Part shown: positions 15,960 to 24,261 of the stretch, piece after piece
Numbering within the stretch: position 1 is the stretch's first letter
Layout: every line of letters begins with the position of its first letter
From: UBA822 sp965249775
GTDB taxonomy: Bacteria; Gemmatimonadota; Gemmatimonadetes; Longimicrobiales; Gaopeijiaceae
Direction of reading: 5' to 3'
DNA length: 64,000 nucleotides
Assembly (NCBI GenBank): GCA_965249775.1
Contig: OZ252253.1
Coordinates: 1,550,001-1,614,000, forward strand
The notes under the pieces: model-generated
The model's database searches: none
Seen by the model: only the letters and a program-made list of their open reading frames with translations
What the model was told of the DNA's origin: nothing
Program-made: the position numbers and the translations under genes

Positions 15960-16787
15960 GTGGGAAATATCTGGAGGGTCCGTCGTGCCCGGGCGATCCG
16001 TCTTCTCACCAAGACTCCGCACGCTGAGGAAGTTCTCAGCTTCTTCGTGGGGCTCGTCGAAGCTCAGGAGGCCGTAGCCGAGGGCGTGCCAGCGGGGAGT
16101 TGGCTTGGCACTATCCGGTCCGGCGAGGGAGACTTCCCTCGGCTCCGAGCGGAGAGGCTTCCGCTCGACGAGCTCGCCCCTCCCTTCCGCCACTTCCTCT
16201 CAGAGTTGGCGGAGTTAGGAACCGAGACGATCAAGGAGGGCGCCCGGGCCCTGGTTTCAAGTGATGATCAGCGTCGGCAGGAAGCGCTTCAGGCGGCGGT
16301 CGACGCCTGGCGCAAACCGGACGATGCCGGAGAAAACCGCGACGATTTCTACGCTCGCGCGTTCCTCGAGCCCGTGATCACCTCGATCGCCCTAGCGGAC
16401 GCGAGTCAGCCCACAGAGTTGACCCAGACGCTCTGCTTCGCATGCGGGCGGCCGCCTCAGGTGGCCGTGTTCCGAGATCTCCCCGACGCCCTTGGTCACC
16501 GGAGCCTGACATGCTCCATGTGCGCGACGGAGTGGCGCTTTCAACGTCTCACATGCCCCAACTGCGGCGAGACCCAGGCAGACAAGCTTCCGGTGCATAC
16601 CGCGGAGTCCATCGCCCACGTCCGGGTTGACGCCTGCACCACATGCTCCCGCTACATCAAGACGGTGGATCTACGAAAGGACGGTACGGCCGAGCCCCTC
16701 GTCGATGAGTTGGCCGCCGTCGAGCTGGACATCTGGGCGCAAGAGCAGGGGCTGACGAAGCTTCGGGCGAACGTGCTGGGACTCTAG
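15960..16787 (+). CDS. fdhE: Formate dehydrogenase accessory protein FdhE
   Basis: 275 residues. The helical N-terminal half is followed by a rubredoxin-like double knuckle with four CxxC pairs: CFACGRPP, CSMCATEW, CPNCGE and CTTCSRYIK. FdhE binds iron through these and is needed for active respiratory formate dehydrogenases; it interacts with the catalytic subunit before Tat export. Located 30 bp after fdnI, as the last gene of the operon. Its final codons (ending LRANVLGL) are part of a 27-bp tandem repeat that was later split by the IS630 element. Confidence 0.9.
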   Translation: MGNIWRVRRARAIRLLTKTPHAEEVLSFFVGLVEAQEAVAEGVPAGSWLGTIRSGEGDFPRLRAERLPLDELAPPFRHFLSELAELGTETIKEGARALVSSDDQRRQEALQAAVDAWRKPDDAGENRDDFYARAFLEPVITSIALADASQPTELTQTLCFACGRPPQVAVFRDLPDALGHRSLTCSMCATEWRFQRLTCPNCGETQADKLPVHTAESIAHVRVDACTTCSRYIKTVDLRKDGTAEPLVDELAAVELDIWAQEQGLTKLRANVLGL

Positions 16788-16814
16788 CTTCGGGCGAACG
16801 TGCTGGGGCTCTAG
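16759..16814 (+). repeat. 27-bp tandem repeat of the fdhE 3' end, third copy split off by an IS
   Basis: Unit AGCTTCGGGCGAACGTGCTG... at 16759-16785 (inside fdhE) is repeated at 16786-16812. A third, diverged copy at 17956-17983 lies on the far side of the insertion sequence. The IS entered at the TA joining copies two and three. Confidence 0.8.
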
Positions 16815-17899
16815 TGTAGTGTCGCCAAAGTCTCATTGGCTTTGTTGACCTTCTTGAGGATCTGGCGGACGGTGGCTGTCCATGTGAAAGGTGTGGGGTT
16901 TTCGTTGCGGCACTCGATGTAGTCGGTGATGGCTTGGATCAACTCGTCCACGCTGGTAACGGCGAGCCGCCGCAGTTGTCGCTCGGTGAGTTCGCTGAAG
17001 AAGCGTTCGACAAGATTGAGCCACGAGGCCGAGGTGGGCGTGAAATGGAAATGGACTCGCCGATGACGTTGGAGCCACTGTTTCACCTTGGGATGTTTGT
17101 GCGTGGCGTAGTTGTCGAGGATGACGTGGATGTCGAGATCCTTGGCCGTCGTGCGCACGACCGTGTTCATGAACTTGAGAAACTCCTGATGGCGATGCTT
17201 CGGCATGCACTCCTGAATGACGTGGCCGGTGGCCACATCGAGGGCCGCAAATAGCGTGGTCGTGCCATGGCGCTTGTAATCGTGGGTGAAGGTGCCGGCG
17301 CGCCCGCGCTTCAGCGGCAGGCCTGGCTGGGTGCGATCCAGGGCCTGGATCTGGCTCTTCTCATCAAAGGAGAAGACGATCGCCCGCTCAGGCGGCTGCA
17401 GGTACAACCCGACGACATCCCGGAGTTTTTCTACGAAGGCGGGGTCGGTGGACAACTTGAACGACCGGACCCGATGGGGGCGCAACCCATGGGCCTTCCA
17501 GATGCGCGCAATCGTGGAGTGATGCAAGCCGGTCACTTCGGCCATCAGCCGCGTACTCCAATGGGTGCCGCGGCCCGTGGGCGGCGTCGTTTGTGTCGTG
17601 CGGTGCACGATGGCTTCTTCCTCGGCCAGGGTAATACGTTTCGGGCGTCCCGACCGCGGGCGGTCGGCCCGGAGGGCCGCAAGCCCGCCAGCCTCATACC
17701 GATCCAACCAGAGTGTGACGGTCGGGCGCGAGACGCCGACATCACCACAAATAGTCGAGCCCGAGTCCCCCGCAGCGGACCCGAGCACAATGCGGGCGCG
17801 CTCGACCACGCGTTGGGGGGTCGTGCGGGATCGGACCAGCGATTCGAGGCGCGCGCGGTCCCCGCGGCGCAGTGGCATAACACGTATGGGTAGTGGCAT
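16811..17899 (-). CDS. IS630 family transposase
   Basis: About 362 residues from ATG 17899 (GTG 17914 also possible). N-terminal helix-turn-helix regions (STICGDVGVSRPTVTLWLDRYEAGG and a second HTH) are followed by a DDE superfamily endonuclease domain: IVFSFDEKSQIQALDRTQPG, HVILDNYATHKHPKV, and SWLNLVERFFSELTERQL carrying the final acidic residue. It appears full length and uninterrupted. The TAG stop is completed by the TA target plus the adjacent base, outside the inverted repeat. Confidence 0.92.
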   Translation of the reverse strand: MPLPIRVMPLRRGDRARLESLVRSRTTPQRVVERARIVLGSAAGDSGSTICGDVGVSRPTVTLWLDRYEAGGLAALRADRPRSGRPKRITLAEEEAIVHRTTQTTPPTGRGTHWSTRLMAEVTGLHHSTIARIWKAHGLRPHRVRSFKLSTDPAFVEKLRDVVGLYLQPPERAIVFSFDEKSQIQALDRTQPGLPLKRGRAGTFTHDYKRHGTTTLFAALDVATGHVIQECMPKHRHQEFLKFMNTVVRTTAKDLDIHVILDNYATHKHPKVKQWLQRHRRVHFHFTPTSASWLNLVERFFSELTERQLRRLAVTSVDELIQAITDYIECRNENPTPFTWTATVRQILKKVNKANETLATLH

Positions 17900-17954
17900 G
17901 TCATACAATACCACGTAGCCTTATATCATGCAAGATAATTTAGCGACACTACAC
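16814..17954 (-). mobile_element. IS630-family insertion sequence
   Basis: The ends are inverted repeats beginning GTGTAGTGTCGC at 16814 and its complement ending at 17954, flanked on both sides by TA (16812-16813 and 17955-17956), the target duplicated by IS630/Tc1-mariner elements. The element is about 1.14 kb and carries a single transposase gene on the minus strand. The flanking site reads CTAG on both sides. Confidence 0.88.
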
Positions 17955-18001
17955 TAGCTTCGGGCGAACGTTTCTAGGACTCTAGGGGGGTAGGTCCGGC
18001 T

Positions 18002-21000
18002 CTACCCCTGTTTGAAAATCGAGGAAACGCTGGGGATGTCTTTCCAGCGAGTGCGAATGGATTCGGCTCGTTGAAGGACCTGCTTATGTAATTCACTGCT
18101 TTGTAGGTCTTCTTCGTCTGTAGCACCCTTGCCATTGTTTTTCCCATTCGATCTGCCGTCGAATAGACCCATGGGCTCGATTTCAAACTTCTTGAGGCGT
18201 TTTTGGATCTTGCGCATGGTTTCACTTGGATGGCGCAGATACTCGGAGCCACGGACACGAATGAAACGCCAACCCAATCGTTCCAATGTCATTTGCTTGT
18301 TGAGACCGGCTTCCAGGTCTTCCGAGGTAATGGCCCGGTCACCATCACATTGAATGGCCACTCTATTTCCGCGCTTGCCGACCACAACCAGGTCGATCGT
18401 GAATTCTCCCACCGGGCATCCGATGATGGTTTCGTACTTGGCGTCGACCAACTCTTGATGAACCTGTTTTTCCAATTCTGAATTCAACTTGCGCTCTTCT
18501 ATTTCAATATTTTTTGGTCTCAGGCCCGCAGGATTCTCGGCGTGAGTGATCATTTTCAAGCGTAGATCATTGGGTTTCAAATCTTTTTGCGGATCCAACG
18601 AGTGAACGATCCACAGCTGATCGCGGGCTCGACTCGCGGCCACATTAAACACTTTCCGGGCGTCGTCGCGTGTTCTCAAGTGCAAAGGCCTGCCGGACTC
18701 GGTGGGACTGTTGACCATCGAGATGAATATCACATCCCGTTCATCGCCCTGAAATTGGGAAGCGTTCCCGCAAAGAACGCGCCGTCTCTGATACTCTGAA
18801 ACAGTCAGTCGACGCCGCAAAATCGAATCGATGTAGACAGCTTGCTGGGTACCAACCATCGAGATAACGCCAATGGTGGAATCCTGGTATTCATCGAGTC
18901 GAGTTACGGCAAGAACCAGCGACACCAACTCCAGCGCTTCTTTCTTGTTGATCTTGTTGTTTTCAACAGCACCTTCCACACGGTGAGCGATCAAGTGGGG
19001 GGTGAAGGGGCTAGCTGAAGCTTCGCGAAGAGGTTTTATCTCGCCGCCATAACACATCTGATTGCTGAATTGGATGATGTCAGGCACGCATCGGAAATGC
19101 TCAACCAGTCGAATGGTCCCACCAAATGACTGTCGAGCCAAGGCGTAAACAGAAGTCTTGGCGTCATACAGCGTCTTATTGGGGATATCTATCAGGATTT
19201 CATCAATGAGCTCGTGGATCTGATCCGTTTTGAATCCAACGGCATAAGGACTCACCTGCTCATGATCTCCCACAACCACTACTTCTTTAGCCAGGGCAAA
19301 GGCCACCAGGCCCAGCACATCACACTGACTGGCCTCGTCGATAATCAGAACATCGAAGCGAGTCGTTGCGATATCGAAGCTTTCGACCACTCGAGAAAGG
19401 GGCATAATCCAGACAGGCACGGCCTCACGACACTTCGCCAAGGTCTTCTTGGCCTCTTCCTTGAGTAATCGAACGTGCTTGCCCGTTCCTTTCCCTATCT
19501 TCTTGTGCAGACCCAGCCAACCATTCAAAGCCTGTTGTTGCTCCAGCCCTGTGCGTTCAAGCTGGGCTAGCCAAGACAACTTTTCCACGTACTGACCCGT
19601 TAGGTCTTGTACGTCTTCTGTGAGCTCATTCAGCTTGCTTTGCAGTTGATCCAAATCTGTTTGCGCTCTGTCCTCCAATACCTGTTCCCAGACGCGGTGA
19701 CTCCAAGCGGCCTCAGGATCACCGGGAAGCTCTCCACTGACGTGGGGCTTCTTGCGTGCCTGGATTTCTTCAACCCATTCTGGTGCAACGGGTTGCAGCG
19801 TTTCCAACAGATCTAGCCGGCGAAGATGTCCATCCCTCAGATCGTTCAGCCTCAGCAATTGATCCCACGTTTGTCGGTAGGTGTCGTAGTCCGCTTTACG
19901 GACGCTGGAGCGAAACAGCTTGATGATCGGGTAGGAATCAGCCTGCCGTGAGAAGCTATCCAGGTACTCGACCCAGTCATCTTGCCGCGATTCCAACCTT
20001 CGCCACGCAGCAAACTCGCAACGAGATTCGAGTATGGGAATCAACAAATGCGCAATAGTCGATCTCAGGGCGCCATGCTCGTCGTCTTCAGAGTGCATCG
20101 TTGGAGCCGCTCGCAAGAGACGATCCCAGTCCAACCCGCATTCTTCTTCCAATCCTGCCTTGACAGGCCCCCATTTTTCCCGATACCAAGTCACTGCCAT
20201 ACGCATTTTCTTGGCTATCGGTCTTAACTTCTTCTCTGGTTTCTTACCTGGGTCTTCTAGTGGATTGTTGTCCAAATGCTCCGTCTGACGGTTCCAGCGC
20301 TGAACCAGACTATCACGGGACATCTTGATCTCGAGCATGCTTCGGAGAGCTTCGAAGTGAGCGTTCTTCGACGGGTGACCTGAATCGACCTGCGAATTCT
20401 CAATAAGGTCTTTCCAATCCCGGTGGAGCATGGTGGAAAGAGCTTTCAGCTTTTTTCCACTCTCCAGATGAGCGAGAATAGCCTCACAGATTTTCAGATT
20501 TTCCGCGTCCGAGCGCTCGTTCTCGATCTTGGGACCATGCGATAGTACAATGCCTTCTTTCTTGGGAATTTCAGTGGCCAACTCGTCAATTTGATCGAGA
20601 ATTTCTACCCAAGGTGTCTGAATAGCCTTTTTTTGGCGACCGATTTCCAAGAACTCGTCGACCCAAGGTTCTTTGGCGCCAAACACTTCCGCCGCAAGCT
20701 GGACGCGGTCGATGAGCTTCTTGAGCCTCTCAGGGTCCTGGTCGTCATGAGTCCAAAACTCTTCGCCCACCTTGTTATCCAGTGCTTTGACATTGCCCAG
20801 ACCATCAAAGTGCTCAGCAAAGACCTCGGGAGTCGGCAGTCGTTCTTCTTCGGGAAGCTCTGAGAGCAAGAAGGCCTCGTCTTCGGCCGAAATCTCTCCA
20901 TTGAGCTTGTAGAGGTCTTCCAGTTCTTCTTGACCGACGGGGCACTCATTGCCCGTTACCGGCCCTGGAATCCACGCATCCGTTTCAGCGTTTTCAAGGA

Positions 21001-22570
21001 GCCAACGGGCCGCCTCGGAGGGGAGCATTTCTCGACTGCCTACCTGATTGGTCTTGTACTCCTCTTCGGCGGCAAGAAGCAGGGCCTCTCGAGTCTCATC
21101 CAACTCCTGTTTCAGATTCGTTCGCTTTTCTCTGAGTTCTTCGATTTGCTTTTCCAGCTTCTTCTTACTGGTTGTCGAGAGGTAGTTGATGATTCCCGAA
21201 ATCGATTCTTCCAACTGTTTGTTGTTGGTCTCATCGTCCTCAAGCACACTGACACAAAGGGATTGAAGCGATTCAGCCACGTGATCTCTGACGACTCTCA
21301 GGGCCTTCGATGTGTGGCTGGTTACCAGAATACTCTTGTTTTCTGCCAATAGATGCCCAATCAAGTTGGCAATCGTATGGCTCTTGCCGGTGCCGGGAGG
21401 GCCTTGCACGAGAACGGCGCTCGTGTCTTCCAGACGATGTAGAACCCGTTCTTGCTCTATGTTGGCGAGTTTGGTGAGGAGCAGATCTACGTCTTTTAGC
21501 TCTTCGTCGGTTCTTTCGCTTGCGCCGCTGTCGATACCGACAACTCGGAGCAGAGATTCGGGAAAGTCTTCGAATTCAGGAATCAGCTCAATGTAGCTTT
21601 CGATCGACTCGGTATAGCCATAGGAACGATTGCCCAAGAACAGCAGAGGTTTTCGGTAGAGGTAACTGCTGCCCGAGGCTTCTGCCGCCTCGATTTCGTT
21701 TTCGAAGTATTGCCCATCACTCCAAATCCGTTGCACTAGATCCCGTAGGTAGTTACTGGTGTCTTCGCCTCCAAAAGGATGAAAATGCCCCTCTTGCAGC
21801 TCCGTTCTGAGCCTTTTCAGGGCCGAGCTTTCGACTCCTGCAAACCTGAGCAATGCGGAATTGATCTCCGGCGGGTCATCGTTATCTCGGATAATGAATT
21901 CGGGGCCAGCCGCATTGAAATCCAGGACGATTCGCTGCAAGAGAACCGGATGGGATATGGTGTCGTTTCCGGCTGATGTGACCAGGATTCCATCGGCTGC
22001 GTAGATCTGATACTTCTCCGACTCGCGCTGAATTTTGCCACGCAGGTCGAAGAGGTGCTCAAACGCGGCCATGGCCTCCAGGGTCTTCTTCTCAGAGATC
22101 TCCCACTGGCGCTTCGTGCTGAGCCAGTCCTCAAAGGCTTCGACCCGACCGGAAACATGATCGAACTCTTCGGCCTTGCCGGTCTTTGTCTTTATGCTCT
22201 CCCGCAGAAACTCGTCAGGATCGGCCCCAACGTCGGTGTAGCCGGGCCTCAGCCAGTTCTTGAGCTTGATAGAAGGCTCGGGACACTCCGATTCTTTGGG
22301 CCGCCCAACCTTGAAGATGTAGTTACCACTCGTGACTTCCGGCGCCGGTTCTTCCAACGAACCCTCGGCCGCACTCAGAAGATGCAAATTGCCGAAGTCT
22401 TGACCACGCACAATTGTGGAAAAGCGAGGAAGGCGATCTAGCCAGAAGAGCCATTTGTACTGTTTGACCTCAATGTCTGGGGGAGTCTTGATACGGTTTA
22501 GCTCGCCCAAGTATTTGAAGACTCGCTTAATCTTTTTTCGGGCTTCTTGCAAGTTGAATTTTCTGGCCAT
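18002..22570 (-). CDS. Large SF1 (Upf1/Dna2-like) helicase with C-terminal MTES_1575/Vsr-like nuclease domain
   Basis: 1522 residues. Walker A GPPGTGKS lies near residue 390, followed by motif Ia SILVTSHTSKALRV. A long, charged, partly coiled-coil insertion separates it from the DEAD-like Walker B FDVLIIDEASQCD. Then come GDHEQVSP, GTIRLVEHFRCVPDII and FNVAASRARDQLWIVHS (motif VI). From about residue 1370 an endonuclease fold follows, with GEFTIDLVVVGKRGNRVAIQCDGD and LGWRFIRVRGSEYLRHP, matching the REase_MTES_1575/DUF559-like group. By eye the gene is markedly less GC-rich than its neighbours, suggesting transfer. It is the last gene of the vWA-PP2C-kinase operon, so it is likely the DNA-acting effector. 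Confidence 0.85.
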   Translation of the reverse strand: MARKFNLQEARKKIKRVFKYLGELNRIKTPPDIEVKQYKWLFWLDRLPRFSTIVRGQDFGNLHLLSAAEGSLEEPAPEVTSGNYIFKVGRPKESECPEPSIKLKNWLRPGYTDVGADPDEFLRESIKTKTGKAEEFDHVSGRVEAFEDWLSTKRQWEISEKKTLEAMAAFEHLFDLRGKIQRESEKYQIYAADGILVTSAGNDTISHPVLLQRIVLDFNAAGPEFIIRDNDDPPEINSALLRFAGVESSALKRLRTELQEGHFHPFGGEDTSNYLRDLVQRIWSDGQYFENEIEAAEASGSSYLYRKPLLFLGNRSYGYTESIESYIELIPEFEDFPESLLRVVGIDSGASERTDEELKDVDLLLTKLANIEQERVLHRLEDTSAVLVQGPPGTGKSHTIANLIGHLLAENKSILVTSHTSKALRVVRDHVAESLQSLCVSVLEDDETNNKQLEESISGIINYLSTTSKKKLEKQIEELREKRTNLKQELDETREALLLAAEEEYKTNQVGSREMLPSEAARWLLENAETDAWIPGPVTGNECPVGQEELEDLYKLNGEISAEDEAFLLSELPEEERLPTPEVFAEHFDGLGNVKALDNKVGEEFWTHDDQDPERLKKLIDRVQLAAEVFGAKEPWVDEFLEIGRQKKAIQTPWVEILDQIDELATEIPKKEGIVLSHGPKIENERSDAENLKICEAILAHLESGKKLKALSTMLHRDWKDLIENSQVDSGHPSKNAHFEALRSMLEIKMSRDSLVQRWNRQTEHLDNNPLEDPGKKPEKKLRPIAKKMRMAVTWYREKWGPVKAGLEEECGLDWDRLLRAAPTMHSEDDEHGALRSTIAHLLIPILESRCEFAAWRRLESRQDDWVEYLDSFSRQADSYPIIKLFRSSVRKADYDTYRQTWDQLLRLNDLRDGHLRRLDLLETLQPVAPEWVEEIQARKKPHVSGELPGDPEAAWSHRVWEQVLEDRAQTDLDQLQSKLNELTEDVQDLTGQYVEKLSWLAQLERTGLEQQQALNGWLGLHKKIGKGTGKHVRLLKEEAKKTLAKCREAVPVWIMPLSRVVESFDIATTRFDVLIIDEASQCDVLGLVAFALAKEVVVVGDHEQVSPYAVGFKTDQIHELIDEILIDIPNKTLYDAKTSVYALARQSFGGTIRLVEHFRCVPDIIQFSNQMCYGGEIKPLREASASPFTPHLIAHRVEGAVENNKINKKEALELVSLVLAVTRLDEYQDSTIGVISMVGTQQAVYIDSILRRRLTVSEYQRRRVLCGNASQFQGDERDVIFISMVNSPTESGRPLHLRTRDDARKVFNVAASRARDQLWIVHSLDPQKDLKPNDLRLKMITHAENPAGLRPKNIEIEERKLNSELEKQVHQELVDAKYETIIGCPVGEFTIDLVVVGKRGNRVAIQCDGDRAITSEDLEAGLNKQMTLERLGWRFIRVRGSEYLRHPSETMRKIQKRLKKFEIEPMGLFDGRSNGKNNGKGATDEEDLQSSELHKQVLQRAESIRTRWKDIPSVSSIFKQG

Positions 22571-22597
22571 TGATTTGCTTTGTTTGAGATTTTTTTC

Positions 22598-23481
22598 CTA
22601 CCACCGCCAACCTAGAGGTTGCGGCGTGGGCTCACCCCCCATCACGAAATCCAGCTTCGCGCTGATCTCGTTGTCACCTAGCGCCTGGAGATCCGTGATC
22701 AGGGCGGAGCTTTCAGGATTCAGGAAGTCCTCGCGGCGAAACAATAGATTGTCGCCGTTGTTGTACTTCTCCCAGAGACTCGGTTCCAGCCTAAGGGCGC
22801 CGATGGCAATCTGGATGACGGCGTCCGAAAACTCGTCGATATCGGCATTGAAGTCCTTCTCGGTTCTGCGGGGGTCTGAAAAATCTGGGTGCCCCGTTTC
22901 GTTGGCCTCCTCGCCCTCGAGCGTCGGCACCCACATCCCATCGTAGTCGATCAGGCGAAGATGGCCGTTCGGTAACACCAGGACGTTGCCGTGCTGTAAA
23001 TCGCCGTGCGCCATCTTGAAAGCTCGGAGATCCGGGACGAGCCTGGCCCACCGCTTCTTGAGCTTTCCGAGCATGCGCGCGGGCGCGACAGGTTCTGCTC
23101 GATGAACGTGTTCAATTGGCACCCGTCGACCCACTCCATCTTGACGAGCGGAAACGACTTCCCCTGAACTTGAATCCCCCGTCGCTGGTACTCGAACGTC
23201 ACGAAGTACCGGAGCCGTCTGAAGTACAGGTGTTCAGCTATCCTTTCATAGCGCTGCTGCAAGTTCGGGATGTTCCGAAGGAAGCACTTCACGGCCCACC
23301 GGGTGCGCCCGCTGACCAGTTCGTAAACGCTCGCGAACGTGCCGCAAAGCGGCCGCGGCAAACCGAGGTTGTTCTCCACAGGAGTGCCGAACCGGAGGTC
23401 CGAAGAAGGAAACGCCGCGGGCGGGCATTGAAGTGCGTCCTGATAGTCGACCATGCTCGGCCAGTAGTCCGGAGTCGACAT
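22598..23481 (-). pseudogene. Protein kinase-like gene of the phosphorylation triad, frameshifted in this sequence
   Basis: The frame opening at 23481 encodes an N-lobe (CGTFASVYELVSGRTRWAVKCF with the ATP-binding lysine, then PLVKMEWVDG hinge) to about NTFIEQNLS. It then runs into a low-complexity frame and stops at 22951. The remaining kinase is in the overlapping frame, from RMLGKLKKRW through catalytic loop HGDLQHGNV and DYDG to the stop at 22598. The join lies in a CGCGCCCGCGCGCATG run near 23080-23095, so a one-base indel or a sequencing error is likely. Intact, it would be a protein of about 290 residues. It starts 3 bp after the PP2C stop and ends 27 bp before the helicase start. Confidence 0.75.
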
Positions 23482-23484
23482 CGA

Positions 23485-24249
23485 CTAGGCCACTTCCACC
23501 CGGAGGAGGGTGGTGTCGTCGTTGTGTAATCCGCCCTTCTCACGCAGCTCCGCTACAAAAGTTAGGAAGCATCGGTGTGCCTCATCACCGACACTGGGAT
23601 CATCGGCCTGTCTCAAGCCGCGAAACATCTCCCACGGAGACCGACCGGCCTCGTGCTCGCCGAGCGTCCACTGGGCGAGAGCATCGGTAAGCAAGTAGAA
23701 CGAGTCCCTCGGCCGCCATTCTCCCGAGAACTCCGTAAGTCGGGACTCACCCAACCCGAACGAGGTGGAAGTATCGGTGGAAACAAGATGTGGGCTGTTG
23801 TCGAATTCGTCGGATTTGGACATCGGCACCACCGTGAGAAGCTCGTTGCCTCGTACATGAAAGAAGCAGCTGTCGCCGACGGCCAAAACCTCCCAGGAGC
23901 CTCCGAAGGGCTCCGAGGGTTGGCCGTCGCGAATCGACAGCCCGACGAAAGCAGCGTGGGCTCCCCTTCTGACTTTGGCCTCGAGGTACCACGGCGCTTG
24001 CAGGCGGGTCGCGAACCGCAACCACCAGCGCTGCAAGCTCTCGAGGGTTACCTGCCGCCGGCAGTACCACCGAACGAGGAGCCGAGCCCACTTCCCCGAG
24101 AACGCGGACTCCGATGCGCCATCAGCAACGGCGCATCGGAATTCGGAGAGATCTCGCTGGAACACTCCGTCCGGAAAGAAAGCGTCCTCGTACTCGCTCT
24201 CTGGGCTTCCGCGCTTCGGCAGGTGAAACGCATGCGTAGAGATCCACAC
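23485..24249 (-). CDS. PP2C-like serine/threonine phosphatase
   Basis: 254 residues. The PP2C metal-binding motifs are present in order: EYEDAFF, CAVADGASESAFSGKWA, WEVLAVGDSCFFHV, FYLLTDALAQWTL and the final HNDDTTLLRVEV. There is no membrane segment. It would reverse phosphorylation by the adjacent kinase, the usual partner pair in TerY-P type triads. Sits 12 bp after the vWA gene and 3 bp before the kinase, clearly one operon. Confidence 0.85.
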   Translation of the reverse strand: MWISTHAFHLPKRGSPESEYEDAFFPDGVFQRDLSEFRCAVADGASESAFSGKWARLLVRWYCRRQVTLESLQRWWLRFATRLQAPWYLEAKVRRGAHAAFVGLSIRDGQPSEPFGGSWEVLAVGDSCFFHVRGNELLTVVPMSKSDEFDNSPHLVSTDTSTSFGLGESRLTEFSGEWRPRDSFYLLTDALAQWTLGEHEAGRSPWEMFRGLRQADDPSVGDEAHRCFLTFVAELREKGGLHNDDTTLLRVEVA

Positions 24250-24261
24250 TAGAACGCGGCC

